Assembly: GCA_030913385.1 (NCBI GenBank)
Contig: CP133159.1
Span: 4,052,584 to 4,116,583, forward strand
Length of the DNA stretch: 64,000 bases
Reading direction: 5' to 3'
Source: Cytophagaceae bacterium ABcell3
GTDB lineage: Bacteria > Bacteroidota > Bacteroidia > Cytophagales > Cytophagaceae
Within the stretch, counting starts at the first letter, position 1; every line of letters begins with the position of its first letter. The position numbers and the translations under genes were made by a program. This document shows, piece after piece, positions 1 to 8,932 of this stretch. The notes beneath the pieces are model-generated. The model had not been told where the DNA came from. It did not search any database and saw only the letters and a program-made list of their open reading frames with translations.

Positions 1-3000
1 GTTCAGAAGTGGCAACACCATTTCCATTCCACTATGGTACGATTAAAGGCAGGGATTTCAAGCGTTGATTTCACAACTATCATATTTCCATTCCACTATG
101 GTACGATTAAAGGGGTATAGCGTCAAAAACACCCTTTAGAATTCTTTTCAATTTCCATTCCACTATGGTACGATTAAAGGATAAAGGTTGAAACATAATC
201 ACCATTTTCATCTGTATTTCCATTCCACTATGGTACGATTAAAGGTAGTTAATACAGGAGGTTACCCTTTCGAAGTCGAATTTCCATTCCACTATGGTAC
301 GATTAAAGGTGTGTATCTCTATCTTGTCGGCAAAGCGTACGCCGATTTCCATTCCACTATGGTACGATTAAAGGCGTAAACCTTCAGAGCAGCAGTTTTC
401 CGATACATTATTTCCATTCCACTATGGTACGATTAAAGGAACACTTGTTCCGCACAACTACCAAAAGTTAAATTATTTCCATTCCACTATGGTACGATTA
501 AAGGAGGTATACCTCTCCATCTCCTAAATGCGTACGAATATTTCCATTCCACTATGGTACGATTAAAGGCGTTATCCCTGAATATATCAAGCGTTCCAAG
601 TGTTATTTCCATTCCACTATGGTACGATTAAAGGTCAACTTGGAGGAGCAAGTATAGAGTTTAAAATTTTATTTCCATTCCACTATGGTACGATTAAAGG
701 GAACAAGTTCATTAACCATTCCAATCATGTTGTTTTATTTCCATTCCACTATGGTACGATTAAAGGTCCAGAAACCGCCTTCTTAAACTCGCCATTCCAG
801 TTAAATTTCAATTCCACTATGGTACGATTAAAGGTTGACTGAGGAACTCTTTTCTGTCCGGCTGGTTTATTTCAATTCCACTATGGTACGATTAAAGGGT
901 TGTAATTAGAAATTAGAAGGCTTACATTTTTATAATTTCCATTCCACTATGGTACGATTAAAGGGGTTACCTTCATAAAGGTAATATCGTACAAGTCCAA
1001 TTTCCATTCCACTATGGTACGATTAAAGGAAGTTTTTCTGGTTAGTATCAGACGGATACTTTTATTTCCATTCCACTATGGTACGATTAAAGGCCAGTAC
1101 TGGCGAAAAGCTTAAAGGAATTCGCCTATTTCCATTCCACTATGGTACGATTAAAGGCTTCGTTTTGCGGAGGGGAAACTTTACGCTATTGACTATTTCC
1201 ATTCCACTATGGTACGATTAAAGGTTTTCAAAAATAGCTTTCTCTTTTGCCCCGTCAGCTTATTTCCATTCCACTATGGTACGATTAAAGGTGCAGCGCA
1301 TAGCCGCCATCGGTGGGGTCCAACATCATTTCCATTCCACTATGGTACGATTAAAGGTTTCATCTGTAAACTTGAATATTCAAAGAAAAACTTAATTTCC
1401 ATTCCACTATGGTACGATTAAAGGATTTTTTATATGCAAGAACTGATGAAAGCGCACAAAATTTCCATTCCACTATGGTACGATTAAAGGACCAATCAGG
1501 TAATCAACAGAAACACCTAAAGCACATTTCCATTCCACTATGGTACGATTAAAGGAAACAATGTTGTAAAAATTGCTTTCATATTCATATATTTCCATTC
1601 CACTATGGTACGATTAAAGGAAGCAGCCGGAAAAACCAGAAGAATCTGACAGCCCGATTTCCATTCCACTATGGTACGATTAAAGGCAAACGTCCGAAAG
1701 AAGATATACCCTTTGTCATGTATTTCCATTCCACTATGGTACGATTAAAGGAGTTGAGAACATTGCAACATATCCTTTACCTGTTGTATTTCCATTCCAC
1801 TATGGTACGATTAAAGGTTCCTGCAACAGGTAATAAAATGGAACCTTCAACATTATTTCCATTCCACTATGGTACGATTAAAGGGCCTGAAAGATTTTTA
1901 AAAATATGCGATTCAACTTTTATTTCCATTCCACTATGGTACGATTAAAGGTCCTAAAATGCAGGTTATTAATCCTATTGTCTCATATTTCCATTCCACT
2001 ATGGTACGATTAAAGGGACCTGAAAAATTAACACAGAGTCAAGAAACCATGATAATTTCCATTCCACTATGGTACGATTAAAGGTATATGTCAAGTCGGC
2101 AGGGACAAACCGTTGGCGATATTTCCATTCCACTATGGTACGATTAAAGGGCAAATAGCAAAAATGGCAGGCTATCCGTTTGAACATTTCCATTCCACTA
2201 TGGTACGATTAAAGGCACAGGTGTTTTTTATACAGGATGAAATAGATAGATTCATTTCCATTCCACTATGGTACGATTAAAGGCAAGTACGCAAAACGCA
2301 TATACCAACTAGCGAGCCAAATTTCCATTCCACTATGGTACGATTAAAGGCTTAATCTTCCTCCAATCCCACGGAGCCATTGGCGAATTTCCATTCCACT
2401 ATGGTACGATTAAAGGATCCAAACAATACCATAAATACATCAGACTTAAGGCCATTTCCATTCCACTATGGTACGATTAAAGGTTATCTGAGGCACAAAG
2501 TAAGGTTCCGGCCTGAAATTTATTTCCATTCCACTATGGTACGATTAAAGGGTCTTAATGCCTATCATCCGCATGGCCTCTACCTTATATTTCCATTCCA
2601 CTATGGTACGATTAAAGGTATTACACCTGTTATTCATGATTCATCTTTACCACTATTTCCATTCCACTATGGTACGATTAAAGGTATCTTATTAACTGTT
2701 TAAAATCAGCTATCTAATAATTTCCATTCCACTATGGTACGATTAAAGGGATTCAATTTGTTTGAGTTGTTTTTCCCAGTCTCATTTCCATTCCACTATG
2801 GTACGATTAAAGGCAGGTTCTGCAGCTGGACTTTCTGCCGTCAGAATATTTCCATTCCACTATGGTACGATTAAAGGATGAGTTGGGATTCTTTTATACT
2901 TTTTCATAAAAAATTTCCATTCCACTATGGTACGATTAAAGGTTCAATTTTTTTAAAAGTTGTACAATCCTTGAAATCATTTCCATTCCACTATGGTACG

Positions 3001-3467
3001 ATTAAAGGTGCTATCGCAAGTAATAAAGGTTTATTTTTCATTATTTCCATTCCACTATGGTACGATTAAAGGTAGCCTTTAGAAGACTGCTTTCAGAGTG
3101 TATAGGCCTATTTCCATTCCACTATGGTACGATTAAAGGTAGCCTAAGCGTATCTCCACCTTATCGCCACGCCTGAATTTCCATTCCACTATGGTACGAT
3201 TAAAGGCCTTAACAGCACATTCACCGGCTGCATACTCTCGGTATTTCCATTCCACTATGGTACGATTAAAGGACCGAAGATTGTTTTCCCTTACATTCCT
3301 TTGAAAAATTTCCATTCCACTATGGTACGATTAAAGGCCAAAGCCAGTCATGGAAGCCCTGTGCCTTCGGAAATTTCCATTCCACTATGGTACGATTAAA
3401 GGTCCACAAACCTTTTGTTTCTTGAAAGGTCTATAATATTTCCATTCCACTATGGTACGATTAAAGG
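1..3467 (-). CRISPR. CRISPR array, type I-B, 53 repeats visible, left end outside the window
   Basis: I count 53 copies of a 30-nt repeat (first complete 20-49, last 3438-3467) separated by unique spacers of about 34-38 nt. On the plus strand the repeat begins ATTTCCATTCC and ends GATTAAAGG. Bases 1-19 are part of a further spacer, so the array continues leftward out of the window. Read on the minus strand the repeat starts CCTTTAATCG and ends GGAATGGAAAT, like known type I-B repeats that end in an ATTGAAAN 5' handle. I therefore infer leftward transcription from a leader next to cas2, with the newest spacers at the right end. Two neighbouring repeats (805-834 and 869-898) carry one change that makes the handle ATTGAAAT. 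Open frames running across the array are artefacts of the repeat. Confidence 0.98.
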
Positions 3468-3661
3468 CCGTGTAAAAATCCTGCTTTACGGCATGAAAAC
3501 AAAGGTTTCCTCTGCTTTTTTTGCTTTATTTGTCGTCGATCACTGATTATATGATTTTTGCCGGACTTCGACAACTGCGCTGAATACGCCGAAACCAACA
3601 TTTTAATACGTTCTCTGCTTTCCTGCGGTAATATAAACATTAAATAATATGATACCGACGA
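3468..3661 (-). promoter_or_regulatory. Probable CRISPR leader between cas2 and the array
   Basis: This 194-nt non-coding stretch separates the cas2 stop from the first (leader-proximal) repeat. On the minus strand it contains AACCTTTG at 3507-3500, one base from the Bacteroidota -7 consensus TAnnTTTG, placed to start transcription shortly before the array. A GTCGTCG motif occurs near both ends in opposite orientation (about 3533 and 3655). Assignment as leader rests on position, the inferred repeat orientation and the absence of coding potential. Confidence 0.6.
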
Positions 3662-3925
3662 CTAAAGCATGTTATCCAGCTCATTCTTCTCATTTCCTAT
3701 AACTTCTTTTTTCAGCCACTTTTCCTCCCTGCTCCTGAAAATTATAAGGCTATCCTCTTCTTCATCCATAATTTCTCTGGCCTTGTGTTTTAACTCTTTT
3801 AACTTCACTTCGGTAATTTCTCCCTCAAAAACTGAATTCTGTATCCAGTGCAGGTATTTACGACAGAGCTTCAGCATTTTACCTACCCTCCTTTCTCCTA
3901 TATCATATACTAATATAACATACAT
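3662..3925 (-). CDS. cas2: CRISPR-associated endonuclease Cas2
   Basis: An 87-residue protein of normal Cas2 size. The N-terminus YVILVYDIGERR is the first beta strand of the ferredoxin-like fold with the conserved aspartate (D8), followed by the usual helix and the strand around EGEITE. Cas2 dimers sit at the centre of the Cas1-Cas2 integrase that inserts new spacers at the leader end of the array. The gene starts 14 nt after the cas1 stop and is the last gene of the leftward cas operon, immediately before the leader. A plus-strand frame of the same length lies opposite and has no recognisable content. Identification is secure from the motif and from the position next to cas1. Confidence 0.95.
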   Translation of the reverse strand: MYVILVYDIGERRVGKMLKLCRKYLHWIQNSVFEGEITEVKLKELKHKAREIMDEEEDSLIIFRSREEKWLKKEVIGNEKNELDNML

Positions 3926-3939
3926 ATCTTAAAATTTTG

Positions 3940-4944
3940 TTACCACCAAATCTTAAATGGCTTGTACTCTTCCATGGCCAATATATGCTTCACGAGCTTA
4001 TAACACTCCAGTTTTACCAGGTGCTTATAGCTGACGTGCTTCTTTAACTTACGGTGTTTTATGGTTTCATTAAGCCTTTCTTCGAAGGCTTTTATAAACA
4101 CTTTCTTCCCTTTTTCCTTGAGAATGCACCTGTTCAGCTTCTGATCAAAATCAGAAGACTGAATCTCTCTTTTATTGATCACCCTGAATATAACCCTGTC
4201 AGTAAGCAATGGCTTAAATATTTCCGCCAGATCAAGTGCCAGAGAAAACCTCCGGGTACCCGGCTCATGCAAAAAACTAATAGTAGGGTTTAACTGTGTA
4301 TGATAAATCATATCCAGGCATAAGGTATAGCACATCATGTTTCCAAAAGAGATAAGTGCATTGACCTCATTTAATGGAGGTTGCTTAGACCGGCCTTGCA
4401 TGGGCATGTCATTCAGGATAATATCAAAAGCCTCATAATATACCTGTCGTATGTTACCTTCTATACCCATTAGCTCAGGTACATTATCGCACCCGCCAAT
4501 ACTTTCCCTGAAACCTTCGATCCTGCATATTTCATTTTCCAGACCCTTACCCCTATTTGAGTAATATCTGAGATTTTTAAGCATATTAAAGCTGGCGCCA
4601 TCTATAAGCCTGCAGGCTATGTCCATACGCTTCTTTTTGCTATGATAAGACAGCGTCTGCGCAACCTGCACTTTGCCGGCTAAAAGGTATTCTTTAGGAA
4701 AGAACGATCCGGTATAGTGCTCATAATAGTCAAAAAAATGAACCGTAATATGATTTTTGCCCAGAAAGTTATAAAGTGCGGAGTTGGCATCAAGGGAACC
4801 AAAAGCATACAGATCGCTTACACCTTCTACAGGAATATATTTTGCCGGCTGTTCCTGACCTGCTTCATTTACGGCAACAAATTTCAGGGTATTGTCTTTT
4901 CGGCTGAGTCTGCCGGGGTTAAAAAGGTAAAAAGACTTTCTCAT
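3940..4944 (-). CDS. cas1: CRISPR-associated integrase Cas1 (type I-B)
   Basis: A 334-residue Cas1 of normal length. The N-terminal beta domain (about 1-90) contains the segment LYAFGSLDANSALYNFLGKN. The helical catalytic domain carries the metal-binding residues E162 (MGIEGNIRQVYYEAF), H226 (FLHEPGTRRFSLALD) and D238/E241. Cas1 catalyses integration of prespacers into the array as a complex with Cas2. The start used here follows a TGTCTGAAC repeat copy (4946-4954). Upstream, separated by a GxxExxY gene, lies cas4, so the usual cas4-cas1-cas2 adaptation module is present but interrupted by one extra gene. No disrupted motif is visible and the protein should be active. Confidence 0.96.
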   Translation of the reverse strand: MRKSFYLFNPGRLSRKDNTLKFVAVNEAGQEQPAKYIPVEGVSDLYAFGSLDANSALYNFLGKNHITVHFFDYYEHYTGSFFPKEYLLAGKVQVAQTLSYHSKKKRMDIACRLIDGASFNMLKNLRYYSNRGKGLENEICRIEGFRESIGGCDNVPELMGIEGNIRQVYYEAFDIILNDMPMQGRSKQPPLNEVNALISFGNMMCYTLCLDMIYHTQLNPTISFLHEPGTRRFSLALDLAEIFKPLLTDRVIFRVINKREIQSSDFDQKLNRCILKEKGKKVFIKAFEERLNETIKHRKLKKHVSYKHLVKLECYKLVKHILAMEEYKPFKIWW

Positions 4945-4945
4945 A

Positions 4946-4976
4946 TGTCTGAACTGGCCAATGTCTGAACCAGGAT
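4946..4976 (+). repeat. Two copies of the TGTCTGAAC intergenic repeat motif (left flank of the GxxExxY gene)
   Basis: TGTCTGAAC occurs at 4946-4954 and again, as TGTCTGAACCAGGAT, at 4962-4976. The same motif occurs inverted at 5475-5484 on the other side of the GxxExxY gene, at the 3' end of cas6 (14581-14590) and in the tandem repeats near 17342 and 17711. It behaves as a short dispersed repeat of this genome. Confidence 0.8.
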
Positions 4977-4995
4977 ATTAAAGATTAAAAGAGAA

Positions 4996-5385
4996 TCAAG
5001 ATTTAATTTTATTGTTGAACAACCTTTTTACTTCCAGTCTGGTTGAGCCAAAATTTATAAGTAAGCCGGTTGGAAGTTTAAAAGCTTCCAGGTAGTTTTT
5101 GGCTTGTGCCAGATGTACATCTTCCAGTTTTATTATTGATTTAAGTTCTACCAGAATAGATTCTTGTACTAAAAAATCAACTCTTCGGGTTCCTATTTCA
5201 TGGCCTTTGTAAAAAACAGGCATCTCTACTTCTCTTGCGTATGGTATCTTGTTTAAGGAAAATTCTATCTCAAGAGCCCTTTGGTAGATAACTTCCTGAA
5301 AGCCGTTACCAATTTGGTTATGCACCTGCATAGAACACCCTATGATTTTGTGGGTAAGCTCATTATAGTTGATTACTTGTTTCAT
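4996..5385 (-). CDS. GxxExxY protein (PD-(D/E)XK-like fold) inserted between cas4 and cas1
   Basis: A 129-residue protein. The family-defining GxxExxY motif is seen as G28-F-Q-E31-V-I-Y34. It is followed by a nuclease-like core: D70 in RRVDFLV and E80-L-K82 in ILVELKSI, then the conserved QAKNYLEAF helix. The family has a restriction-endonuclease-like fold, but its biological role is not established. The gene lies in the cas operon on the same strand, 92 nt after cas4 and 51 nt before cas1. It is bracketed by inverted TGTCTGAACC / GGTTCAGACA motifs (4962-4971 and 5475-5484), which suggests it entered as a separate unit. It could be a passenger or a co-opted nuclease in spacer acquisition; nothing in the sequence decides this. 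Confidence 0.9.
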   Translation of the reverse strand: MKQVINYNELTHKIIGCSMQVHNQIGNGFQEVIYQRALEIEFSLNKIPYAREVEMPVFYKGHEIGTRRVDFLVQESILVELKSIIKLEDVHLAQAKNYLEAFKLPTGLLINFGSTRLEVKRLFNNKIKS

Positions 5386-5474
5386 AGCTAAAAATATGGT
5401 ATAAAAAGTTTATGTTCTGGCAATTAGGTTCTAATTAACAGCATCTTTGATATCTATTCCATCCTAATTATCAT

Positions 5475-5484
5475 GGTTCAGACA
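5475..5484 (-). repeat. Inverted copy of the TGTCTGAACC repeat at the 3' end of cas4
   Basis: GGTTCAGACA here is the exact inverse of TGTCTGAACC at 4962-4971, so a 523-bp segment with the GxxExxY gene is bracketed by 10-bp inverted repeats. On the minus strand the motif overlaps the end of cas4: the last codons GAA-ATT-GTC-TGA run into TGTCTGAACC, so the repeat supplies the cas4 stop codon. No target-site duplication is obvious. Confidence 0.75.
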
Positions 5485-5987
5485 ATTTCCCCACTCCAGC
5501 AAAAGTCATAGTACGCACACTTCTTGCAAAGCTTCATTTCTATCTTTTCAGGGCAGGACTCCTGTTTTATGATTTCTTCAGCTTTAGGCAACAACTCATT
5601 AAAAGCCTGAATATCTTCTTCAGTCAGTACCACCTCTTTTTTTATCTTCAGTTTGGGATATTCCAGGATTCCTTCAACTCCATCGACACCATGCTGTTGC
5701 AGCTTAAAAATATAATATTTAAGCTGCCATTCATGGGCCATTTCTACAGCATTAGTCCTTTTAGTTTCATGAACTACTTTATTAGCAGCATCATAAAAAT
5801 CTATCTTCACGCCTTCTATCTCAATTTCTGTATATTTTTCAGCTCTTTGCCCGTAGCTGGTTTCATGAATAAGCTTACCATCTGCCACCACTTCAGAAGT
5901 ATGCTCCATGTTCAGCCCATTCGCAAAAAGCCAAAGCTTGCGATGGCAGACGAAGTAGTAGTGGATATGGGTGCCGGTGATTTGCAT
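5478..5987 (-). CDS. cas4: CRISPR-associated exonuclease Cas4
   Basis: A 169-residue RecB-like nuclease with the Cas4 iron-sulfur signature: C14 near the N-terminus (YFVCHRKLWLF) and C154, C157 and C163 at the C-terminus (CKKCAYYDFC). The nuclease core shows D63 and the E74-x-K76 pair (VVHETKRT). In type I-B systems Cas4 trims prespacers and helps select the PAM for Cas1-Cas2. The gene begins 3 nt after the cas3 stop, so the two are probably translationally linked. Its last residues GEIV and its TGA stop fall inside the TGTCTGAACC repeat, exactly as at the end of cas6, so the original C-terminus may have been altered by a residue or two. Confidence 0.95.
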   Translation of the reverse strand: MQITGTHIHYYFVCHRKLWLFANGLNMEHTSEVVADGKLIHETSYGQRAEKYTEIEIEGVKIDFYDAANKVVHETKRTNAVEMAHEWQLKYYIFKLQQHGVDGVEGILEYPKLKIKKEVVLTEEDIQAFNELLPKAEEIIKQESCPEKIEMKLCKKCAYYDFCWSGEIV

Positions 5988-5990
5988 AAT

Positions 5991-8240
5991 TTACAAAATA
6001 TTTGAGTCTCTTTCTTTACCAAATTTCCTCACTCCAAACTTTGATATGTACTCTATGTCTCTTGCGACTATTACATCCCGCTCTTTAACTTTTCTTGTGC
6101 TTTGGAAAGAATATATTGAAACTAATAATTGATTTGCTTCGATATAACGTCCAACTTCCTTGAGTTTACCATATTCCTCTTGAAGATTAAAACACAAAAT
6201 ATCTATTTTGGCATTGTCGTGTTTGATAATTTCATCAGAAACATTTTCATCCCAATAACCAGCTATTACATTTTCTGGAAAGTTGTTTATAACAGGATGA
6301 CATAAACCTTGCTCAAAGTCTTTTCTTTGTAATTCATTATAACCATTTTGATAAACTTCATTGCAGGCACCTACAAGATCTTGTTCAGAAATTTCAAAAC
6401 CCTGAAATTTTTCTAAAACATTAAAAGTTTTTGTTAATGTATCTTCACAATATATTTTTTTGACATTTCCTATAATATTTTCATATAAATATACTAGAGC
6501 AGGTTTTTTGTTTTTTCCAGCACGGTTCACTCTACCAAATCGCTGTATTAATGCATCTATTGGAGCATTTTCAATAAAAGCAATTTTATAATCTATATCT
6601 AAACTTACTTCTACTGCCTGAGTAGCTATGAGAACTTTAGGTCTTTCTTTTATGTCTTTATTAGTAATTCGTGATTCAATGTCTATTCTGTCCTTTTTGT
6701 GGAGTCCTCCATGGAGCATTTCTCGGTTTTCAAATTCAGATAGCTCATTGTAAAGCTTCTGACATGTGCTAATATTATTGACAACTATTAAAACCGATTC
6801 GTTTTTAATACTTCGTCTGATTTTATCTTTTATTAATTCCAGATCATCTAAAATGCTTTTATTTCTGCATGTTTTTAGAACATGTCGCTTCCTATTTAAA
6901 ATTAATTTGTCAGTTTCAGAGTTAGGATCTGGTCTAAATATCTTACTGCTATCGTTTCCTAAAACATTCTCAATGATTAAATTCTGCATGAAAGCAGGGA
7001 TAGTGGCAGACATGAAACAAAACTTTGCATTAAAGTTATCCTCAAGCCATTTTACTGTAGCTAATAGCAATCCGGATAATAATGGATCATATGTATGAAA
7101 TTCATCAATAATGAAGATGGCATTAGGAAAATCCCACAAGTTCATTTCCCATCCTTTTCCCATTAATGCTGCTTTTATTATTTGATGTGGAGTTGCAATT
7201 TTGATTGGAAAAAATATTTCTCTGGATAGCCCTGATAACTTTCTTGCTTCATCCGATTTCTTTTTATAATTATTAGTTTCTTTTTCTACATCTTCATAAA
7301 AATAATCAAGAGTTCTGGAATGAAGTGGTGTTACCAGGCCTTTACCCAATTTCTCTTCTAATCTACTAACCATGGCATTGATACTTGCCGTAAAAGGTAG
7401 AATATAAAAGATACGGCTATTTGAGGTTTGGTTATTTACGACCCAATTTAAAGCCGCTTCTGTTTTTCCGGAACCAGTTGGTGCATGTAATATACAACTG
7501 CCTTCAACTTTTCCCATTTTTTCTTGGAAGTTCCGAAAGCCTTGCTCAGGCTGTATTTGATGAACCTCAATAATAGGCATTTTGGGAATCTGATCTTCTA
7601 ATCTTGCAGAACCTATATGATCTGCAGCCATCAGTAATCCTCTCAACTTACTCAATTTCAATCTATCTTCATGCTTGGGTATATCTTTCTTTTGAGTACT
7701 TTTTATTAAAGCCCTAATAGTTTCCTTTGAAAGCTTATGATTTTCTAAAGAGGCTTGGAGGTTACTTTTGAATTGTAAGGTTACCTTAAATTTTTCTAAC
7801 CATTTTTTTAGAAAGATCTTTATTTCACTCTTCAGGTCGCCAAACTCTATAATCTGTTTGTTTAAATGATCAGTTAGTGTATCTAATTTTAAAAATTTCG
7901 ATGAACTACCTTCCTCTACAATCCCTTTATGATGCGTTGCAATTATAAATAACTCCAACAATGATAACTCCAAGAAGGATTCCGCTATAAAAAGGGAAAT
8001 GATTTCATGACGTATAGGGATTCTACCTGTTTCATTATTTAAATTATGTTCAAAACTGGGATGAATTTTCCCTATATCATGGAGAATAATAGCGGTTAAA
8101 AGTTTATTTTCTAACAAATGTCTTTCTTCATTAGATATAGGCAAACATGATAGGAGCCGTTTTCCTGCTTTTAACACATGTTCAGTATGGTCAACTAATG
8201 AGGTTCCATCACTTTTGGCTAAAAAACTAAAAATATCCAT
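5991..8240 (-). CDS. cas3: CRISPR-associated helicase-nuclease Cas3 (with HD domain)
   Basis: A 749-residue fused Cas3. The N-terminal HD nuclease domain shows H18, the H54-D55 pair (ILHDIGKIHP), H103-H104 (ATHHKG) and the ADHIGS motif at about 206-211. The superfamily 2 helicase follows with Walker A APTGSGKT (253-260), DEFH box (379-382), SAT motif (411-413) and the motif VI region LIQRFGRVNRAG. Cas3 is recruited by target-bound Cascade and degrades the non-target strand. The gene starts 2 nt after cas5 and ends 3 nt before cas4. All catalytic motifs are intact, so the interference arm should work. Confidence 0.97.
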   Translation of the reverse strand: MDIFSFLAKSDGTSLVDHTEHVLKAGKRLLSCLPISNEERHLLENKLLTAIILHDIGKIHPSFEHNLNNETGRIPIRHEIISLFIAESFLELSLLELFIIATHHKGIVEEGSSSKFLKLDTLTDHLNKQIIEFGDLKSEIKIFLKKWLEKFKVTLQFKSNLQASLENHKLSKETIRALIKSTQKKDIPKHEDRLKLSKLRGLLMAADHIGSARLEDQIPKMPIIEVHQIQPEQGFRNFQEKMGKVEGSCILHAPTGSGKTEAALNWVVNNQTSNSRIFYILPFTASINAMVSRLEEKLGKGLVTPLHSRTLDYFYEDVEKETNNYKKKSDEARKLSGLSREIFFPIKIATPHQIIKAALMGKGWEMNLWDFPNAIFIIDEFHTYDPLLSGLLLATVKWLEDNFNAKFCFMSATIPAFMQNLIIENVLGNDSSKIFRPDPNSETDKLILNRKRHVLKTCRNKSILDDLELIKDKIRRSIKNESVLIVVNNISTCQKLYNELSEFENREMLHGGLHKKDRIDIESRITNKDIKERPKVLIATQAVEVSLDIDYKIAFIENAPIDALIQRFGRVNRAGKNKKPALVYLYENIIGNVKKIYCEDTLTKTFNVLEKFQGFEISEQDLVGACNEVYQNGYNELQRKDFEQGLCHPVINNFPENVIAGYWDENVSDEIIKHDNAKIDILCFNLQEEYGKLKEVGRYIEANQLLVSIYSFQSTRKVKERDVIVARDIEYISKFGVRKFGKERDSNIL

Positions 8241-8242
8241 AT

Positions 8243-8932
8243 TTAAGCATTCCAGTTATGAAAGTAAAAGCTTACTGTATTTTTGCTTTCATCTTCATCA
8301 AAACAAAACAAATTTTTATGTAAAACATTAGATTTTCTGTCGTGAGGAATAGCAACAAAAATTCCTGATTTTTGAGGAATTCTTCCACTTCCTATTTCCG
8401 AATTTTCTACAAAAGATTCAGCCAATTGTACTAATTGCCCACCTACTGCCATTCCTGGAACAAAAGGTAGCATACATCCTGCCAGTTCTGCACACTCAAT
8501 TGGTTTTGCTTTAATTATTCTAACGCTTTCTATTTTTAATAAATCTTGAGAACGTCCTAAAGCAGGAGTACCTACTGGATATTTAAAATGACCAATCCAA
8601 TCAAGTCGGTCAATCCATAAAGTAAGTTTAGGATTTGAGTGAAACTCTCTGGAATAAGCATCTGTTCCTTTGGAATGGTTTTTGACTCTTTTTCCGTCAA
8701 ATTCAAGTCGCTGCCTTGTCTCAATGTCCTGATTGTAGTTGTCAAAACTATAATGAAATCCCAAGCTTACTTCATTAGATTCCACTAGTCTTCCTAAGCA
8801 ACATCCAATGATACCAAGTAATAATGAGTATGATGGTACAGGCATACACATAGCATTACCAGATAAAATAAAAGGTTGCCTTGGAGTTCCTGTCCATCCT
8901 GATAATTTGACTTCTAAAAACTCTTTCATCAT
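8243..8932 (-). CDS. cas5: Type I-B Cascade subunit Cas5
   Basis: A 229-residue RAMP protein. Features include the glycine-rich start of a ferredoxin-like fold (VKLSGWTGTPRQPF), the PSYSLLLGIIGCCLGR helix and the typical Cas5 segment GTPALGRSQDL (about 121-131). Cas5 caps the 5' handle of the crRNA and contacts Cas8 at the PAM end of Cascade. It overlaps the end of cas7 by 4 nt (ATGA), a sign of coupled translation, and is followed by cas3 after 2 nt. Assigned to the I-B (Cas5t/Cas5h-like) group because of its cst1/cst2 neighbours. Confidence 0.93.
   Translation of the reverse strand: MMKEFLEVKLSGWTGTPRQPFILSGNAMCMPVPSYSLLLGIIGCCLGRLVESNEVSLGFHYSFDNYNQDIETRQRLEFDGKRVKNHSKGTDAYSREFHSNPKLTLWIDRLDWIGHFKYPVGTPALGRSQDLLKIESVRIIKAKPIECAELAGCMLPFVPGMAVGGQLVQLAESFVENSEIGSGRIPQKSGIFVAIPHDRKSNVLHKNLFCFDEDESKNTVSFYFHNWNA

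Noticed and set aside
188-3315. Many open frames of 60-107 codons across the CRISPR array, on both strands
   Set aside because: They consist of the translated repeat alternating with spacers. No start context or domain, and they vanish when the array is recognised.
20-3467. Rightward transcription of the array, with handle ATTAAAGG
   Set aside because: Possible in principle, but the minus-strand reading matches known type I-B repeats ending in ATTGAAAN, puts the leader next to cas2 and agrees with the ATTGAAAT end of pseudo-repeat 1.
3669-3932. Plus-strand frame of 87 codons opposite cas2
   Set aside because: Serine/phenylalanine-rich antisense shadow of a clear Cas2.
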